Positions 15,793 to 25,151 of a DNA stretch of 64,000 bases are shown in pieces. The number at the start of each line of letters is the position of its first letter. Positions within the stretch are counted from its first letter, which is position 1. The DNA is from Bacteroides sp. (GTDB taxonomy: Bacteria; Bacteroidota; Bacteroidia; Bacteroidales; Muribaculaceae), in NCBI GenBank assembly GCA_014802435.1, contig JAAVCG010000005.1, forward strand, positions 124,001-188,000, given 5' to 3'. The notes under the pieces are model-generated. The model was not told the origin of the DNA and ran no database searches. It was given only the letters and a program-made list of their open reading frames with translations. Made by a program: the position numbers and the translations under genes.

Positions 15793-17178
15793 ATGGAAAT
15801 TACCGTAAATGAGCAATGGGAGAAGTGCTTGCGTAAGTTTCAAGACAATCTTCCTCCCGAACAGTTTGACAGTTGGTTCCGCCCAATTGCCTTCTTGAAG
15901 TATGAGAACGATGAACTTCATATCGGCGTTCCCTCAGACTTCTTCAAGCAGTATCTTGAAGATAAGTATCTGAGGCTGATTACTCTTACTCTGCGCAATG
16001 TCTACGGTCCTGCAATCAAGCTCTTTTATCATTTCCAGGTTGTTAAGAATCAGCCGGACACTTCGGTGGTTATGTCCGGTTCAAATCAGTCGTCGGTTAT
16101 TTCCAATCGGGGAGCGGCGGCAAGCCCCTTTGCTCATAACAAGGAATCCGTTGAGCTTGACTCTCAGCTTAATCCGCGCTATAATTTTGCCAATTATTGT
16201 ATGGGGGAATGTAACCGACTGGCGGCTACAATCGGTCAGGCCATCTGTAAGAATCCGTTGACTCAGACCTATAATCCGCTCTTTATTTTCGGCCCTCCGG
16301 GAGTTGGTAAGACTCACTTGGCGCAGGCCATCGGTATCGGAATCAAGGAGTCTATGCCTTCTCGCCGAGTGCTTTACGTTACTGCCCGACTCTTTGAAAA
16401 CCAATATACGGCGGCCAATGCCAGAGGCAAGATTAATGATTTCATCCTGTTCTATCAGGGAATCGACACTCTGATTATTGATGATATTCAGGACTTTATC
16501 GGCAAGACGAAGACTCAGCAGACTTTCTTCCATATTTTCAATCATCTTCATCTTAACGGGCGCCAACTCATTCTGACGTCTGATGTCTGCCCCTCTGAGA
16601 TGGACAATATGGAGGAGCGACTCCTTTCGCGCTTCAAGTGGGGCATGACTTGTGAGCTGTTCCGCCCTGACATGGATATGCGAGTGCGTTATCTTAAGCA
16701 GTTGTCAGGCCAGGAGGGTATCGAACTCTCTGATGAAATCATTAATTTTATTGCTGAGAACTGCACTGCATCGTTCCGCGAACTTGAGGGTATCATTGTC
16801 TCAATGGTTGGCCATGCTACGGCTTATGGACGCGATATTGACCTTGAACTGGCCCGCACGGTGCTCAAAAATGCTGTCAAAATCAGGCGCCACACGATTA
16901 ATTTCGAGATGATTGCCGACCAGGTCAGCAGCTACTATAAGATTGAATCTGACGCCCTGTTCACCAAGAGTCGTCGCCGCGAGATTAATGATGCGCGCCA
17001 AATGGTTATGTACATGGCTAAGAAGCTGACTCAGCTCTCGCTTACGGCCATCGGTGTGCGCCTGGACCGCAACCATGCTACTGTTATTCATGCCGTCAAA
17101 AACATTGAAAACCGCCTGGCAACGGAACCGCAACTTCGCATTGACCTGACTGCGATTGAATCAGCGCTTAAGGCTTAA
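15793..17178 (+). CDS. dnaA: Chromosomal replication initiator DnaA
   Basis: Binds DnaA boxes and opens the replication origin. The 461-residue chain has the usual four parts: domain I (about 5-80, WEKCLRKFQDNLPPEQFDSW), a short linker (about 85-125), the AAA+ domain with Walker A GPPGVGKT (167-174) and Walker B LIIDDIQ (227-233), and the C-terminal DNA-binding domain with the signature LDRNHATVIHAVKNIE. Length is normal for the family. It is followed by a 7-mer repeat tract and two further plus-strand genes. Confidence 0.98.
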   Translation: MEITVNEQWEKCLRKFQDNLPPEQFDSWFRPIAFLKYENDELHIGVPSDFFKQYLEDKYLRLITLTLRNVYGPAIKLFYHFQVVKNQPDTSVVMSGSNQSSVISNRGAAASPFAHNKESVELDSQLNPRYNFANYCMGECNRLAATIGQAICKNPLTQTYNPLFIFGPPGVGKTHLAQAIGIGIKESMPSRRVLYVTARLFENQYTAANARGKINDFILFYQGIDTLIIDDIQDFIGKTKTQQTFFHIFNHLHLNGRQLILTSDVCPSEMDNMEERLLSRFKWGMTCELFRPDMDMRVRYLKQLSGQEGIELSDEIINFIAENCTASFRELEGIIVSMVGHATAYGRDIDLELARTVLKNAVKIRRHTINFEMIADQVSSYYKIESDALFTKSRRREINDARQMVMYMAKKLTQLSLTAIGVRLDRNHATVIHAVKNIENRLATEPQLRIDLTAIESALKA

Positions 17179-17180
17179 TG

Positions 17181-17229
17181 TTTAGGGTTTAAGGTTTAGA
17201 GTTTAAGGTTTAAGGTTTAAGGATTAGAT
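17181..17229 (+). repeat. Seven tandem 7-mers (TTTAAGG type)
   Basis: Seven consecutive heptamers: TTTAGGG, TTTAAGG, TTTAGAG, TTTAAGG three times, ATTAGAT. The tract fills almost the whole gap between dnaA and the hydrolase, ending one base before the hydrolase start codon. The same 7-mer family occurs at 31651-31729 and 46849-46883. Confidence 0.85.
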
Positions 17230-17230
17230 T

Positions 17231-18457
17231 ATGCGTTTTAAGACTTTATTATTAGGATTAGTTACGGGATTCGGAGCTTTTGCTTCTGACCCGATAGATA
17301 AGACTCTGGATGTCAGCAGCCGTGAAGACGGTGTGCTGACATCGTCCATTTCTCATGTGCGCTCACTGATGCGCGCCAACGGGCCGAAATTGCGCTTCAA
17401 TCCCGCAATGCCGGCCGATAGCTTTCCCGCATGGCAGGCTAAGATGAGCGAGGCTATGACCCGCCTGATGAAACATCCGGACTATCAGCCCGCCGAGCCT
17501 AAAATGGTCAAGGAAGTGGCCCGTCCCGGCTATCGCCTTCAGCGTTGGGAAACGTATCCTCTGCCGGAATCAATGGTGGCTGTCAATGTGTTGATTCCCG
17601 ACGGTATTTCCGAGGAAAATCCGGCCAAGGGTGCCGTAATCTGTATTCCCGGATTCGGCCAGACCAAGGAACTGCTCTGCGGCGAAGAAGCCGGTAATTA
17701 TGACCTTTCGCGTCCGCAGCCTGATGGTGACCCCGCAAAGGCCGCCATGGCACGCCATTTTGCCGATAAGGGACTGATTGCCGTTGCCGTGGATAATGTC
17801 TCCGCCGGCGAGTTGAGCGATAACGGCCATTTTGACTATCTGCTCACTTCGCGTTATCTCCTTGAATTGGGGTGGAATTACCTCGGCCTCTGCTCATGGC
17901 AAAATCAGGTTGTGCTTGACTGGCTGAAGACCCGCACAGACCTTGATCCCTCACGCATAATTATCAGCGGCTTCTCACTGGGAACCGAACCATTGATGGC
18001 CCTTGGACTGATGAACCCTGACATTTATGCCTTTGTCTATAACGACTTTCTCTGCACAACTCGTGACCGCATTCTGGCCATGACCGCTCCTGACGGTAAC
18101 GGTAACCGTTATTTTCCCAACAATATTGAGCATCTGATTCCGGAATTCTTGACTGAGTTTGATTTCCCTGACATAGTAGCCGCGCTGGCTCCTCGCCCCG
18201 TGATTTGCACCGAGGGCGGACTTGACCGTGATTTCAATTTGATTCGTCGCGCTTATGAACTGGCCGGAGCTCCTGAAAACTTTGAAGCTCACCATTATGC
18301 CAAGTTTGCAGCCGATAGTGTCCGGGTGCCTGTCACTGACATTCCTGCCGGAATTGACCGCGACACTTTCTTCAAGCTCTGTAACGTTGACCCGCCTCAT
18401 CATTATTTCAAGACCGAACACATAATGCCGTGGGTTGATAAACTCTTTAAAGAATGA
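17231..18457 (+). CDS. Exported alpha/beta hydrolase
   Basis: A 408-residue serine hydrolase with a signal peptide (residues 1-19, LLLGLVTGFGAFA). The core has GAVICIPGFGQTKE (oxyanion region), the nucleophile elbow GFSLG (about residue 245), a candidate acid in TEGGLDRDF and the catalytic His in HHYFKTEH near the C-terminus. It resembles the acetyl-xylan-esterase/dienelactone-hydrolase-like family found in gut Bacteroidetes. It shares 4 bp with queA, so the two are co-transcribed. Substrate is not predictable; an ester of a dietary or cell-wall polymer is plausible. Confidence 0.8.
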   Translation: MRFKTLLLGLVTGFGAFASDPIDKTLDVSSREDGVLTSSISHVRSLMRANGPKLRFNPAMPADSFPAWQAKMSEAMTRLMKHPDYQPAEPKMVKEVARPGYRLQRWETYPLPESMVAVNVLIPDGISEENPAKGAVICIPGFGQTKELLCGEEAGNYDLSRPQPDGDPAKAAMARHFADKGLIAVAVDNVSAGELSDNGHFDYLLTSRYLLELGWNYLGLCSWQNQVVLDWLKTRTDLDPSRIIISGFSLGTEPLMALGLMNPDIYAFVYNDFLCTTRDRILAMTAPDGNGNRYFPNNIEHLIPEFLTEFDFPDIVAALAPRPVICTEGGLDRDFNLIRRAYELAGAPENFEAHHYAKFAADSVRVPVTDIPAGIDRDTFFKLCNVDPPHHYFKTEHIMPWVDKLFKE

Positions 18458-19665
18458 AACCTCAGGAAATTTCAATCGAGCAGTTTGACTATCCGCTTCC
18501 TGATGAGCGCATTGCTTCCCATCCCCTTGAGGAGCGTGACCGCTGTCGGTTGCTGGTGACCGGGCGTGACGGTGCTATTTCTGACCGCGTATTCGCCGAA
18601 TTACCTGAGCTTTTACCTTCCGGAGCGCTGCTCATTTATAATAACACCCGAGTAATCAATGCCCGTTTAAGATTCGCCAAGGAATCAGGCGCGTTGATTG
18701 AAATTTTCTGCCTTGAGCCCGTGCAGCCCGTTGATTATGCGGTCAATTTTGCATCGCAAGGCTCGGAAGGAGTCATGTGGCTCTGCTTCGTCGGTAACAG
18801 CAAGCGCTGGAAGTCAGGCGCCCTGCGCGGAATAGTCACTCTCCCCTCAGGCGAGGAGATTATCCTTAGCGCCGGACGCATTGAGAAACAAGGCAATGCA
18901 TCGGTGGTGAAGCTTACTTGGACCGGTTCAGCCACTTTTGCCGAGGTAATTGCCGCCGCCGGTGAACTCCCGATTCCTCCTTACTTGAATCGCCCGACGG
19001 AAAAGACTGACCTGCAGGATTATCAGACTGTATTTTCGGCCATTGACGGCTCAGTAGCCGCGCCGACGGCCGGACTGCATTTTACTCCGCAATTACTTGA
19101 GGCTCTTGACGCAGCGGGGATTCAGCGCCGCTCTCTTACTCTCCATGTCGGGGCCGGAACATTTCAGCCGGTCAAGTCGGAGCTTATCGGCGAACACCCG
19201 ATGCATTCGGAATTCATCTCCGTTTCGCGCGAACTGATTGAGGAATTGGCCCAAACGGACAGGCCTGTTTATGCCGTAGGAACAACTTCCGTGCGCACTC
19301 TTGAGAGTCTTTATCATCTGGGATGTCGTGCGTCAGTTGGCCTACCCGTTGATGAATTGCCTCAGTGGTATCCTTATGACGAAGCCCATCCTCGGCTGTC
19401 TGTTCAGGAAGCTATGACAGCGTTGCTCAATGCCTTTGAGGGCCCGCAATTTGTCGGGGCAACGCGAGTAATCATCGCCCCCGGATATGAATATAAGGTA
19501 GTTGACGGAATCATCACCAATTTCCACCAACCGCGCTCAACGCTGCTCCTCCTTGTCAGCGCCTTCCTTGGCGGCGACCGCTGGCGCAAGGTCTATGACC
19601 ATGCCCTGGACAATCCCGGCTACCGCTTCCTCAGCTACGGCGACGCCTGCCTCCTCCAATCATAA
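18454..19665 (+). CDS. queA: S-adenosylmethionine:tRNA ribosyltransferase-isomerase QueA
   Basis: Adds the epoxycyclopentane ring precursor to preQ1 in tRNA anticodons, the penultimate step of queuosine synthesis. The 403-residue chain shows family blocks: FDYPLPDERIASHPLEERD near the start, LLIYNNTRVINARL, LPIPPYLNRPTEK..YQTVF, GSVAAPTAGLHFTP, LHVGAGTFQPV and NFHQPRSTLLLLVSAF. Length is somewhat above the roughly 350 of E. coli because of inserts in the first half. The start overlaps the hydrolase stop by 4 bp. Downstream lies the paired palindrome at 19698-19784. Confidence 0.96.
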   Translation: MKPQEISIEQFDYPLPDERIASHPLEERDRCRLLVTGRDGAISDRVFAELPELLPSGALLIYNNTRVINARLRFAKESGALIEIFCLEPVQPVDYAVNFASQGSEGVMWLCFVGNSKRWKSGALRGIVTLPSGEEIILSAGRIEKQGNASVVKLTWTGSATFAEVIAAAGELPIPPYLNRPTEKTDLQDYQTVFSAIDGSVAAPTAGLHFTPQLLEALDAAGIQRRSLTLHVGAGTFQPVKSELIGEHPMHSEFISVSRELIEELAQTDRPVYAVGTTSVRTLESLYHLGCRASVGLPVDELPQWYPYDEAHPRLSVQEAMTALLNAFEGPQFVGATRVIIAPGYEYKVVDGIITNFHQPRSTLLLLVSAFLGGDRWRKVYDHALDNPGYRFLSYGDACLLQS

Positions 19666-19697
19666 AACCGACAGTAATCCATTAATCCCCAATTTTT

Positions 19698-19784
19698 GTA
19701 GGGACGCGACACGTCGCGTCCGCATCGTCTGTGTGTACCTGATTAATGATTTGCCTGCGCGGACGCGACGTGTCGCGTCCCTAC
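19698..19784. repeat. Paired REP-like palindrome
   Basis: Two 26 bp arms (19698-19723 and 19759-19784) are perfect reverse complements, separated by 35 bp. Each arm is itself a hairpin with stem GGACGCGAC / GTCGCGTCC and a 2-nt loop. The pair sits between the convergent ends of queA and the REP-type transposase, 99 bp from the transposase stop. It resembles the REP doublets that RAYT proteins mobilise in other bacteria, and may also act as a transcription stop from both sides, although no T-run is present. Confidence 0.85.
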
Positions 19785-19883
19785 CATGGGGTGCGGATAA
19801 TCAAGATTTACAAATTGTTAAATAGTTGGTGTGGGTATGGGGTTTATCAATGAAATTCGTGACTGGTCCTTTTTGGAGGTTGG

Positions 19884-20420
19884 CTAATTGTAAAAGCAGT
19901 CGTTTTGCCAGTTAACGATGTTTAATTCAATGTAATTCATGATTTTGATGAAGGATTGACGGTCCCTGATTATATGGTCGTGATAGCGTTTTTGCCACTG
20001 GAATTGGATGCTGAGTTCCTTGGCTTTGCGTGTTACTGTAGATTTAAATTGTCCGATTATAACGGATAAACGGCTTTTGTGGTGGAATTCTTTGTCAGGT
20101 TGAGCGTTATGCCTTTGAGGTTTGAGGCATCCAAGTTTTTTGAGTGAGGAAGTGAAAAGGGGATTCTCCTTAACAGGAATATGGAGGATAAGATGAATAT
20201 GGTTAGGCATAACGACGTAGTTCCATAGTTCAACGTCCGGAAAGTGTGTTGAAATTTGGTCAAGGCAGTTTTTCGCGATGAGTCCAATTGGAGAGTACAT
20301 TATTTCTCCGGACATGATTTCGCCAAGGTAGTGGCAATGATTTTTGCAACAGATAGTGACGAAGTAAGTCCCGTTATTATATTCGTGCCAATTGGCGCGG
20401 AATTGATGGCGGTTTGTCAT
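19884..20420 (-). CDS. REP-associated tyrosine transposase (RAYT, Y1/IS200-like)
   Basis: A 178-residue single-strand DNA transposase relative. The HUH motif is HIH (74-76, in VVMPNHIHLIL); the catalytic Tyr is probably Tyr146 in WQKRYHDHIIR, followed by the RAYT-typical YIELNIVNW. The N-terminus has the family pattern GTYFVTICC. It starts 2 bp after the trkH stop and is AT-richer than its neighbours, indicating insertion at the operon's end. No IS200-like end hairpins flank it, but a palindromic doublet lies 99 bp downstream. As with other RAYTs it is likely a domesticated, single-copy gene that processes such palindromes. Confidence 0.88.
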   Translation of the reverse strand: MTNRHQFRANWHEYNNGTYFVTICCKNHCHYLGEIMSGEIMYSPIGLIAKNCLDQISTHFPDVELWNYVVMPNHIHLILHIPVKENPLFTSSLKKLGCLKPQRHNAQPDKEFHHKSRLSVIIGQFKSTVTRKAKELSIQFQWQKRYHDHIIRDRQSFIKIMNYIELNIVNWQNDCFYN

Positions 20421-20422
20421 CT

Positions 20423-21907
20423 TTACGGGCGCCAGAAGGAGGGGGAGATGAGGATGAGGATGGTGAAGATTTCAAGTCGGCCGGTGAGCATCAGCAGGGA
20501 GAGTACATAGTGAGCGGCGGCGTTGAGATGGAGATAGTCACATCCGGCAATGGAGTCAGCAGTGGAGAGTGAGTTATTGCCGATGGCTCCGAAGGCGGAG
20601 ATGAAGGCTTCTTGCAGGGGGATTCCGAAGAAGGTGAGGGCCAATCCGCCGGCAATGATTATGAGGACGTAGAGACAGAGAAACGCGACTACGTTGTTGA
20701 TCCGGTCCATGGGGATTGTGTGGCCGTTGACTCTGACGGCCATCACTGAATTGGGGCGCAGAGTGCGTTTGATTTCATTTTTGAGGAATTTGAGCAGATA
20801 GACAACGCGGTCAATCTTGGCGCCACCGGAGGTGGAGCCGGCACATCCGCCAACGAAGATTAGCAGCAGACCTATATAGAGCACACAAGGACCCCAGAGC
20901 TTGAAATCGGAGAGCATGAATCCGGTAGACGTCACGAGGCTGACTACTTGAAAGAGGGGGTCGATGGTGACGGATTCCCATCCGCGATAGGCGCCGTTAA
21001 GGAGGATGCCGAGGATGAAGAGCAGGGTTGCCGTCAGGATTAGGCGACAGTAAGTAATGAACGTTTCATTGCCGATGACGGCGCGATGTTGACCGGTCGA
21101 CGCGCGATAAACCAGGGCGAAGTTTACTCCACCGAGGAACATGAAGAGGGTGATGACCAGTTTGACATAGACGCAGCCGAATGCGTTGATTCCGGATGAA
21201 GAGGTGGAGAATCCGCCGGTCGACATTGTTGACATGGCATGACAGGCGGCTTGAAATGCGGTCATCGGGCCTGCCCAAAGGAGGAAGAAGAGGGCGATGG
21301 TGAGCAGTCCGTAGACCATCCAAAGCCGTCGGGCCGTAGAGGATATTCGTGGGCGAATCTTATCTCCTGCAATTTTGTTTTGCTCGGCATTAAACATCTG
21401 CATTCCGCCGGCGGAATTGAGCATCGGGACGAGGGCCAGGGTGAAGATGATGATTCCCAGGCCGCCGATCCATTGAGAGAGGCAGCGCCAGATATGCACT
21501 GCAAAGCTGAGATTATCAGTTGATTCAACGAGGGAGGCACCGGTTGTTGTAAACCCGCTCATCGCTTCAAAAAATGCGGCGGAGAAGCTCAGATGGGTCG
21601 ATGGGGCGAGCATATAAGGAATCTGACCGAAGAGGGAGAAGACAATCCATACGGAGGCGGTCAGCATGGCGCTTTCGCGGCGCCCTAATTCATGGCGGGC
21701 AGGGCGGATAAACTGATAGGCAAGGTAGCCGCAAAGGCCGGTAATAGCAGCGGAGAGGCCGAAGGCCCGGACGGCTCCCTGTTCGCCGGCAATTAGGGCG
21801 ACAATCATCGGAATCAGCATAAATCCCGCTTCAAAGAGAACCAGGATGCCCAAGGTGCGCATGACGGCGCTCCAGTTCAGGTTGACAATGAATCGGCGCG
21901 ATTTCAT
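20423..21907 (-). CDS. trkH: Trk/Ktr potassium uptake channel subunit TrkH
   Basis: A 494-residue inner membrane K+ transporter with four pore repeats. The P-loop regions are visible: SGFTTTGASLVE (first), STMSTGGFSTSSSG (second), VTSTGFMLSD (third) and FGAIGNNSLSTAD (fourth), the last with an altered filter. About ten to twelve membrane helices are evident. It overlaps trkA by 1 bp, giving a classical TrkA-TrkH pair in which the cytoplasmic NAD-binding partner gates the channel. Confidence 0.95.
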   Translation of the reverse strand: MKSRRFIVNLNWSAVMRTLGILVLFEAGFMLIPMIVALIAGEQGAVRAFGLSAAITGLCGYLAYQFIRPARHELGRRESAMLTASVWIVFSLFGQIPYMLAPSTHLSFSAAFFEAMSGFTTTGASLVESTDNLSFAVHIWRCLSQWIGGLGIIIFTLALVPMLNSAGGMQMFNAEQNKIAGDKIRPRISSTARRLWMVYGLLTIALFFLLWAGPMTAFQAACHAMSTMSTGGFSTSSSGINAFGCVYVKLVITLFMFLGGVNFALVYRASTGQHRAVIGNETFITYCRLILTATLLFILGILLNGAYRGWESVTIDPLFQVVSLVTSTGFMLSDFKLWGPCVLYIGLLLIFVGGCAGSTSGGAKIDRVVYLLKFLKNEIKRTLRPNSVMAVRVNGHTIPMDRINNVVAFLCLYVLIIIAGGLALTFFGIPLQEAFISAFGAIGNNSLSTADSIAGCDYLHLNAAAHYVLSLLMLTGRLEIFTILILISPSFWRP

Positions 21908-23241
21908 CAGTTGAAGAGGCGTTCGAATTTATGGATTGCCCCGTTGAGGCAGAAGACTACTACTCGGTCGCCGGGCTCAATCCGGGTGTTACCGTCAACG
22001 AGTCGACCGACACCATTACGGATAAGTCCGGCAATGGTCATGTCATGGCTCAATTTGAGGTCACGGACGGCGGCACGAGTAATTTTGGCGCCGGGTTTGA
22101 CTTCCAGTTCGGCCACTTCGGCATCGGCCAGCGACATGACCTTGGAGTTGTCAACGTCATTATCGAGCATCAGCTGGAATATCGCTCCGGCGGCAAGAAG
22201 TTTTTTATTGATGATAGTCCCGATGTTAAGAGCCTCGGCCTCGCCGATATATTGGATGCTTTCAACCTCGGCAATGGTTTTTTTGACTCCTAACTCCTTA
22301 GCGGTCAGACATCCGAGGATATTCGTTTCCGAGCTATCGCTGAGGGCGACGAAGGCATCCATGTTTTCAATGTTTTCCTCCATCAGGAGCTCGTTGTCGC
22401 GCGGGTCGCCGCAAACTACGTCAATGTCTGAGATGCGTTCGGCGAGGCGCTGACATTTCTTTCGGTCAGAGTCAACGATTTTGATTTTATACTTATCGCC
22501 GAGTTCGGAGCATAGACGCGAGGTTATGCGGTTTGCGCCCATAACCATCACGCTCTGGATTTCCGTTTCGGTTTTGCCGCAGATTCTGCGCAGCTCATCG
22601 ACGTGTTCCGGGCGCGTCATGAAGTAGACAATATCGCCGGAGTTGATTACGGTGTCGCCGCCCGGAATGATGGTGTCATATCGGCGGCGGATTGCCGAGA
22701 CGTGGAAGCTATGTCCGCGTTTTGAGAATTCCTTGAGGTTCAGGCCGATGATTTCAGCGTTTTCGCGGAGTTTGACACCGATGAGAATCAGTTCTCCGCC
22801 CCACATTTCAAACCAATGGCGCACCCAGGTATGGGTCAGGGCCGTGCAAATTTCCTTGGCGGCGTAATATTCCGGATAGATAACGGAGTCAACGCCGTGT
22901 TCCTTGAAAAACCGGCGGTTACAGTCCATCATGTATTCGAAATTGTCCACTCGGGCCACTGTTCGCTTCGCACCCATTGATTTGGCTATGATGCAGGCGG
23001 TTACATTGTCTGTTTCATAGGGGGTTACAGCAACGAAGAGGTCACAGTTGGCGGCGTCGGCCCGGCGAATTGTTTCAAATGAAGTAGGGTGACCGCAGAT
23101 GGTCAGGAGGTTATACTTGGCATCCAGGGGGTCAAGTTTCTCGGTGTCATTATCAACGAGGACAATGTCTTGTTCCTCTTTTGAGAGGAGGGCGGCCAAA
23201 TGGGAGCCTACTTCACCCGCACCGACAATAACAATTCTCAT
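21907..23241 (-). CDS. trkA: Trk potassium system NAD-binding regulator TrkA
   Basis: A 444-residue cytoplasmic protein with two RCK modules. The first begins with the Rossmann motif MRIVIVGAGEVGSHLA and VLVDND; the second, at about 232, has VMVMGANRITSRL. Each Rossmann domain is followed by a TrkA_C domain (about 140-215 and 370-444). It controls the TrkH channel in response to NAD/NADH or ATP. It overlaps dxs by 4 bp and trkH by 1 bp. Confidence 0.95.
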   Translation of the reverse strand: MRIVIVGAGEVGSHLAALLSKEEQDIVLVDNDTEKLDPLDAKYNLLTICGHPTSFETIRRADAANCDLFVAVTPYETDNVTACIIAKSMGAKRTVARVDNFEYMMDCNRRFFKEHGVDSVIYPEYYAAKEICTALTHTWVRHWFEMWGGELILIGVKLRENAEIIGLNLKEFSKRGHSFHVSAIRRRYDTIIPGGDTVINSGDIVYFMTRPEHVDELRRICGKTETEIQSVMVMGANRITSRLCSELGDKYKIKIVDSDRKKCQRLAERISDIDVVCGDPRDNELLMEENIENMDAFVALSDSSETNILGCLTAKELGVKKTIAEVESIQYIGEAEALNIGTIINKKLLAAGAIFQLMLDNDVDNSKVMSLADAEVAELEVKPGAKITRAAVRDLKLSHDMTIAGLIRNGVGRLVDGNTRIEPGDRVVVFCLNGAIHKFERLFN

Positions 23242-25151
23242 TTGCGGATGATTTCAAGGGCTTTAGCGGCGATGCTTTCGGCGTCAAGTCCGCAGTGTTT
23301 ATAGAGCTGTGCGGGGGTTCCTTGCGGCACGAACCGGTCCGTCGGGAGTCCGAGGCGATGCACCCTGGAGGCGTCGAAGCCATTGTCGGCCAGCCATTCG
23401 CTGACGGCTGAGCCGAAGCCTCCGGCGCGGATGCCGTCTTCAACCGTGATAATCGGACATTGTCCGTCGGCGGCTTTTTGCATGAGTTCCGAGTCGAGCG
23501 GCGAGATGAAAACCATGTCATAATGTCCGGCGGAGATACCTTGCGAGGCCAGGATTTCCCGGGCTTTTATGACATCCTCGGCAATGGGACCTACGGTCAG
23601 GAAAAGGATGTCGTTGCCTTCGGCAATGACTGAGCCCTTTGCCATAGGCCATGGTTCAATCGGCGGGTGGATAGACTCTCCGCGTGCGGCTCCGCGGGGG
23701 TATCTGATGGCCATGGGTCCGTCATGATGTTGGGCGGTGACCATGAGGCGCTGGAGCTGCTCGGCAGTTGAGGGTGCGGAGATTACGATGCCGGCAATGG
23801 TGCGCAGATAGGCAATATCGAGGGCGCCATGATGAGTAGCACCGTCTTCGCCGACGAGCCCGGCGCGGTCAATGCATAAAGTGACGGGGAGGGAGTTGAG
23901 GGCAACGTCATGAAAGATATGGTCATAGGCGCGCTGAAGGAAGGAGCTGTAGATTGCCACGTAAGGCTTCAATCCTTCCTTGGCAAGTCCGCCGGCAAAG
24001 GTGACGGCATGGCCTTCAGAGATGCCGACGTCAAAGACTCGGTCAGGCATCTTCTCCTTGATCAGATTCATGGAGGTGCCGGAGAGCATGGCGGCGGTGA
24101 TTCCGACGATGCGGCTGTCGTTTTCGGCAAGAGTGACGAGTGTTTTGCCAAATATGTCTTGCCATTTGTCAGCAGAGGCTCCGGTGAGCCGTTTGCCACT
24201 TTGGGGGTCAAATTTTCCGGGCGCATGCCAGTTGGCAGGGTCAGCTTCAGCGGGTTCATATCCGAGTCCCTTGCGGGTACGGAGATGGAGGAGCTTGGGG
24301 CCGTCCATATCTTTGATATCACGGAGAATCCGGGCCACTTCCTTGACGTCGTTGCCGTCAAAGGGACCGAAATAGCGTATGTTGAGCCCTTCAAAGACGT
24401 TTTGTTGGCGCGAAAGGAGGGCTTTGATGCTATTGTTGAATCGAGTCAGAGGGCCTACGATTTTTTCGCTGACGAGGCCAATCTTCCTCAGAAACATGTA
24501 AGTTTTATAGCGGATGCGATTATAGCGGGGAGAGACGTTCAGGCGGGAGAGTGAGCGGGAAAGGGCGCCGACGTTATGATCAATGCTCATTTCATTATCG
24601 TTGAGGATAATGAGTACGTCGTCGCGGCTCTGAGCCAGGTTGTTAAGTCCCTCAAAGGCGAGACCTCCGGAAATTGAGGCATCGCCAATGACGGCTACAA
24701 CATGGCGCTTGGGTGACTCTCCGCTGAGGCGCGAGGCGACACTCATACCGTGAGCGGCGGAGATGGAGTTTGAGGCATGTCCGGCGGCAAAGGTGTCAAA
24801 TTCGCTCTCGGCAGGCGAGGGGAATCCGCAGAGTCCGCCATAGGTGCGGTTAGTAGAGAATTGGAGGCGTCGGCCGGTCAGGAGCTTATGGGCATAGGCT
24901 TGATGGCCAACGTCCCAGACGATGCGGTCATAGGGAGTGTTATATATATAATGGAGAGCGACCGTCAGGTCTACGGCCCCCATGCTCGACGCAAAATGGC
25001 CGGGGTTGCGGCTCAGTTCGTCGATAAGAGTTTCCCGAAGGTGAGTGCATACTTCCGGGAGCTGATCAATTGACAGCTGACGAAGTTGCTCCGGACTGTC
25101 GATGGGCCATGTCGGAGCGGCGTTTTTATCCTTTTCTGTCGCGCTTGCCAT
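23238..25151 (-). CDS. dxs: 1-deoxy-D-xylulose-5-phosphate synthase
   Basis: First enzyme of the MEP isoprenoid pathway; joins pyruvate and glyceraldehyde 3-phosphate with thiamine diphosphate. The chain (637 residues from the ATG at 25151) shows DVGHQAYAHKLLTGR, FAAGHASNSISAAHG, the ThDP-binding VIGDASISGGLAFEGLNN, and the transketolase part VGISEGHAVTFAGGLA and GLVGEDGATHHGALD. An in-frame TTG at 25181 would add ten residues, but the ATG fits the family N-terminus better. The first 26 bp overlap the small membrane gene upstream; the end overlaps trkA. Confidence 0.96.
   Translation of the reverse strand: MASATEKDKNAAPTWPIDSPEQLRQLSIDQLPEVCTHLRETLIDELSRNPGHFASSMGAVDLTVALHYIYNTPYDRIVWDVGHQAYAHKLLTGRRLQFSTNRTYGGLCGFPSPAESEFDTFAAGHASNSISAAHGMSVASRLSGESPKRHVVAVIGDASISGGLAFEGLNNLAQSRDDVLIILNDNEMSIDHNVGALSRSLSRLNVSPRYNRIRYKTYMFLRKIGLVSEKIVGPLTRFNNSIKALLSRQQNVFEGLNIRYFGPFDGNDVKEVARILRDIKDMDGPKLLHLRTRKGLGYEPAEADPANWHAPGKFDPQSGKRLTGASADKWQDIFGKTLVTLAENDSRIVGITAAMLSGTSMNLIKEKMPDRVFDVGISEGHAVTFAGGLAKEGLKPYVAIYSSFLQRAYDHIFHDVALNSLPVTLCIDRAGLVGEDGATHHGALDIAYLRTIAGIVISAPSTAEQLQRLMVTAQHHDGPMAIRYPRGAARGESIHPPIEPWPMAKGSVIAEGNDILFLTVGPIAEDVIKAREILASQGISAGHYDMVFISPLDSELMQKAADGQCPIITVEDGIRAGGFGSAVSEWLADNGFDASRVHRLGLPTDRFVPQGTPAQLYKHCGLDAESIAAKALEIIRK

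Noticed and set aside
19698..20420. RAYT plus palindrome considered as a complete IS200/IS605 insertion sequence
   Set aside because: The transposase has RAYT-type sequence, only one side carries palindromes, and no target duplication or matching left end is visible.
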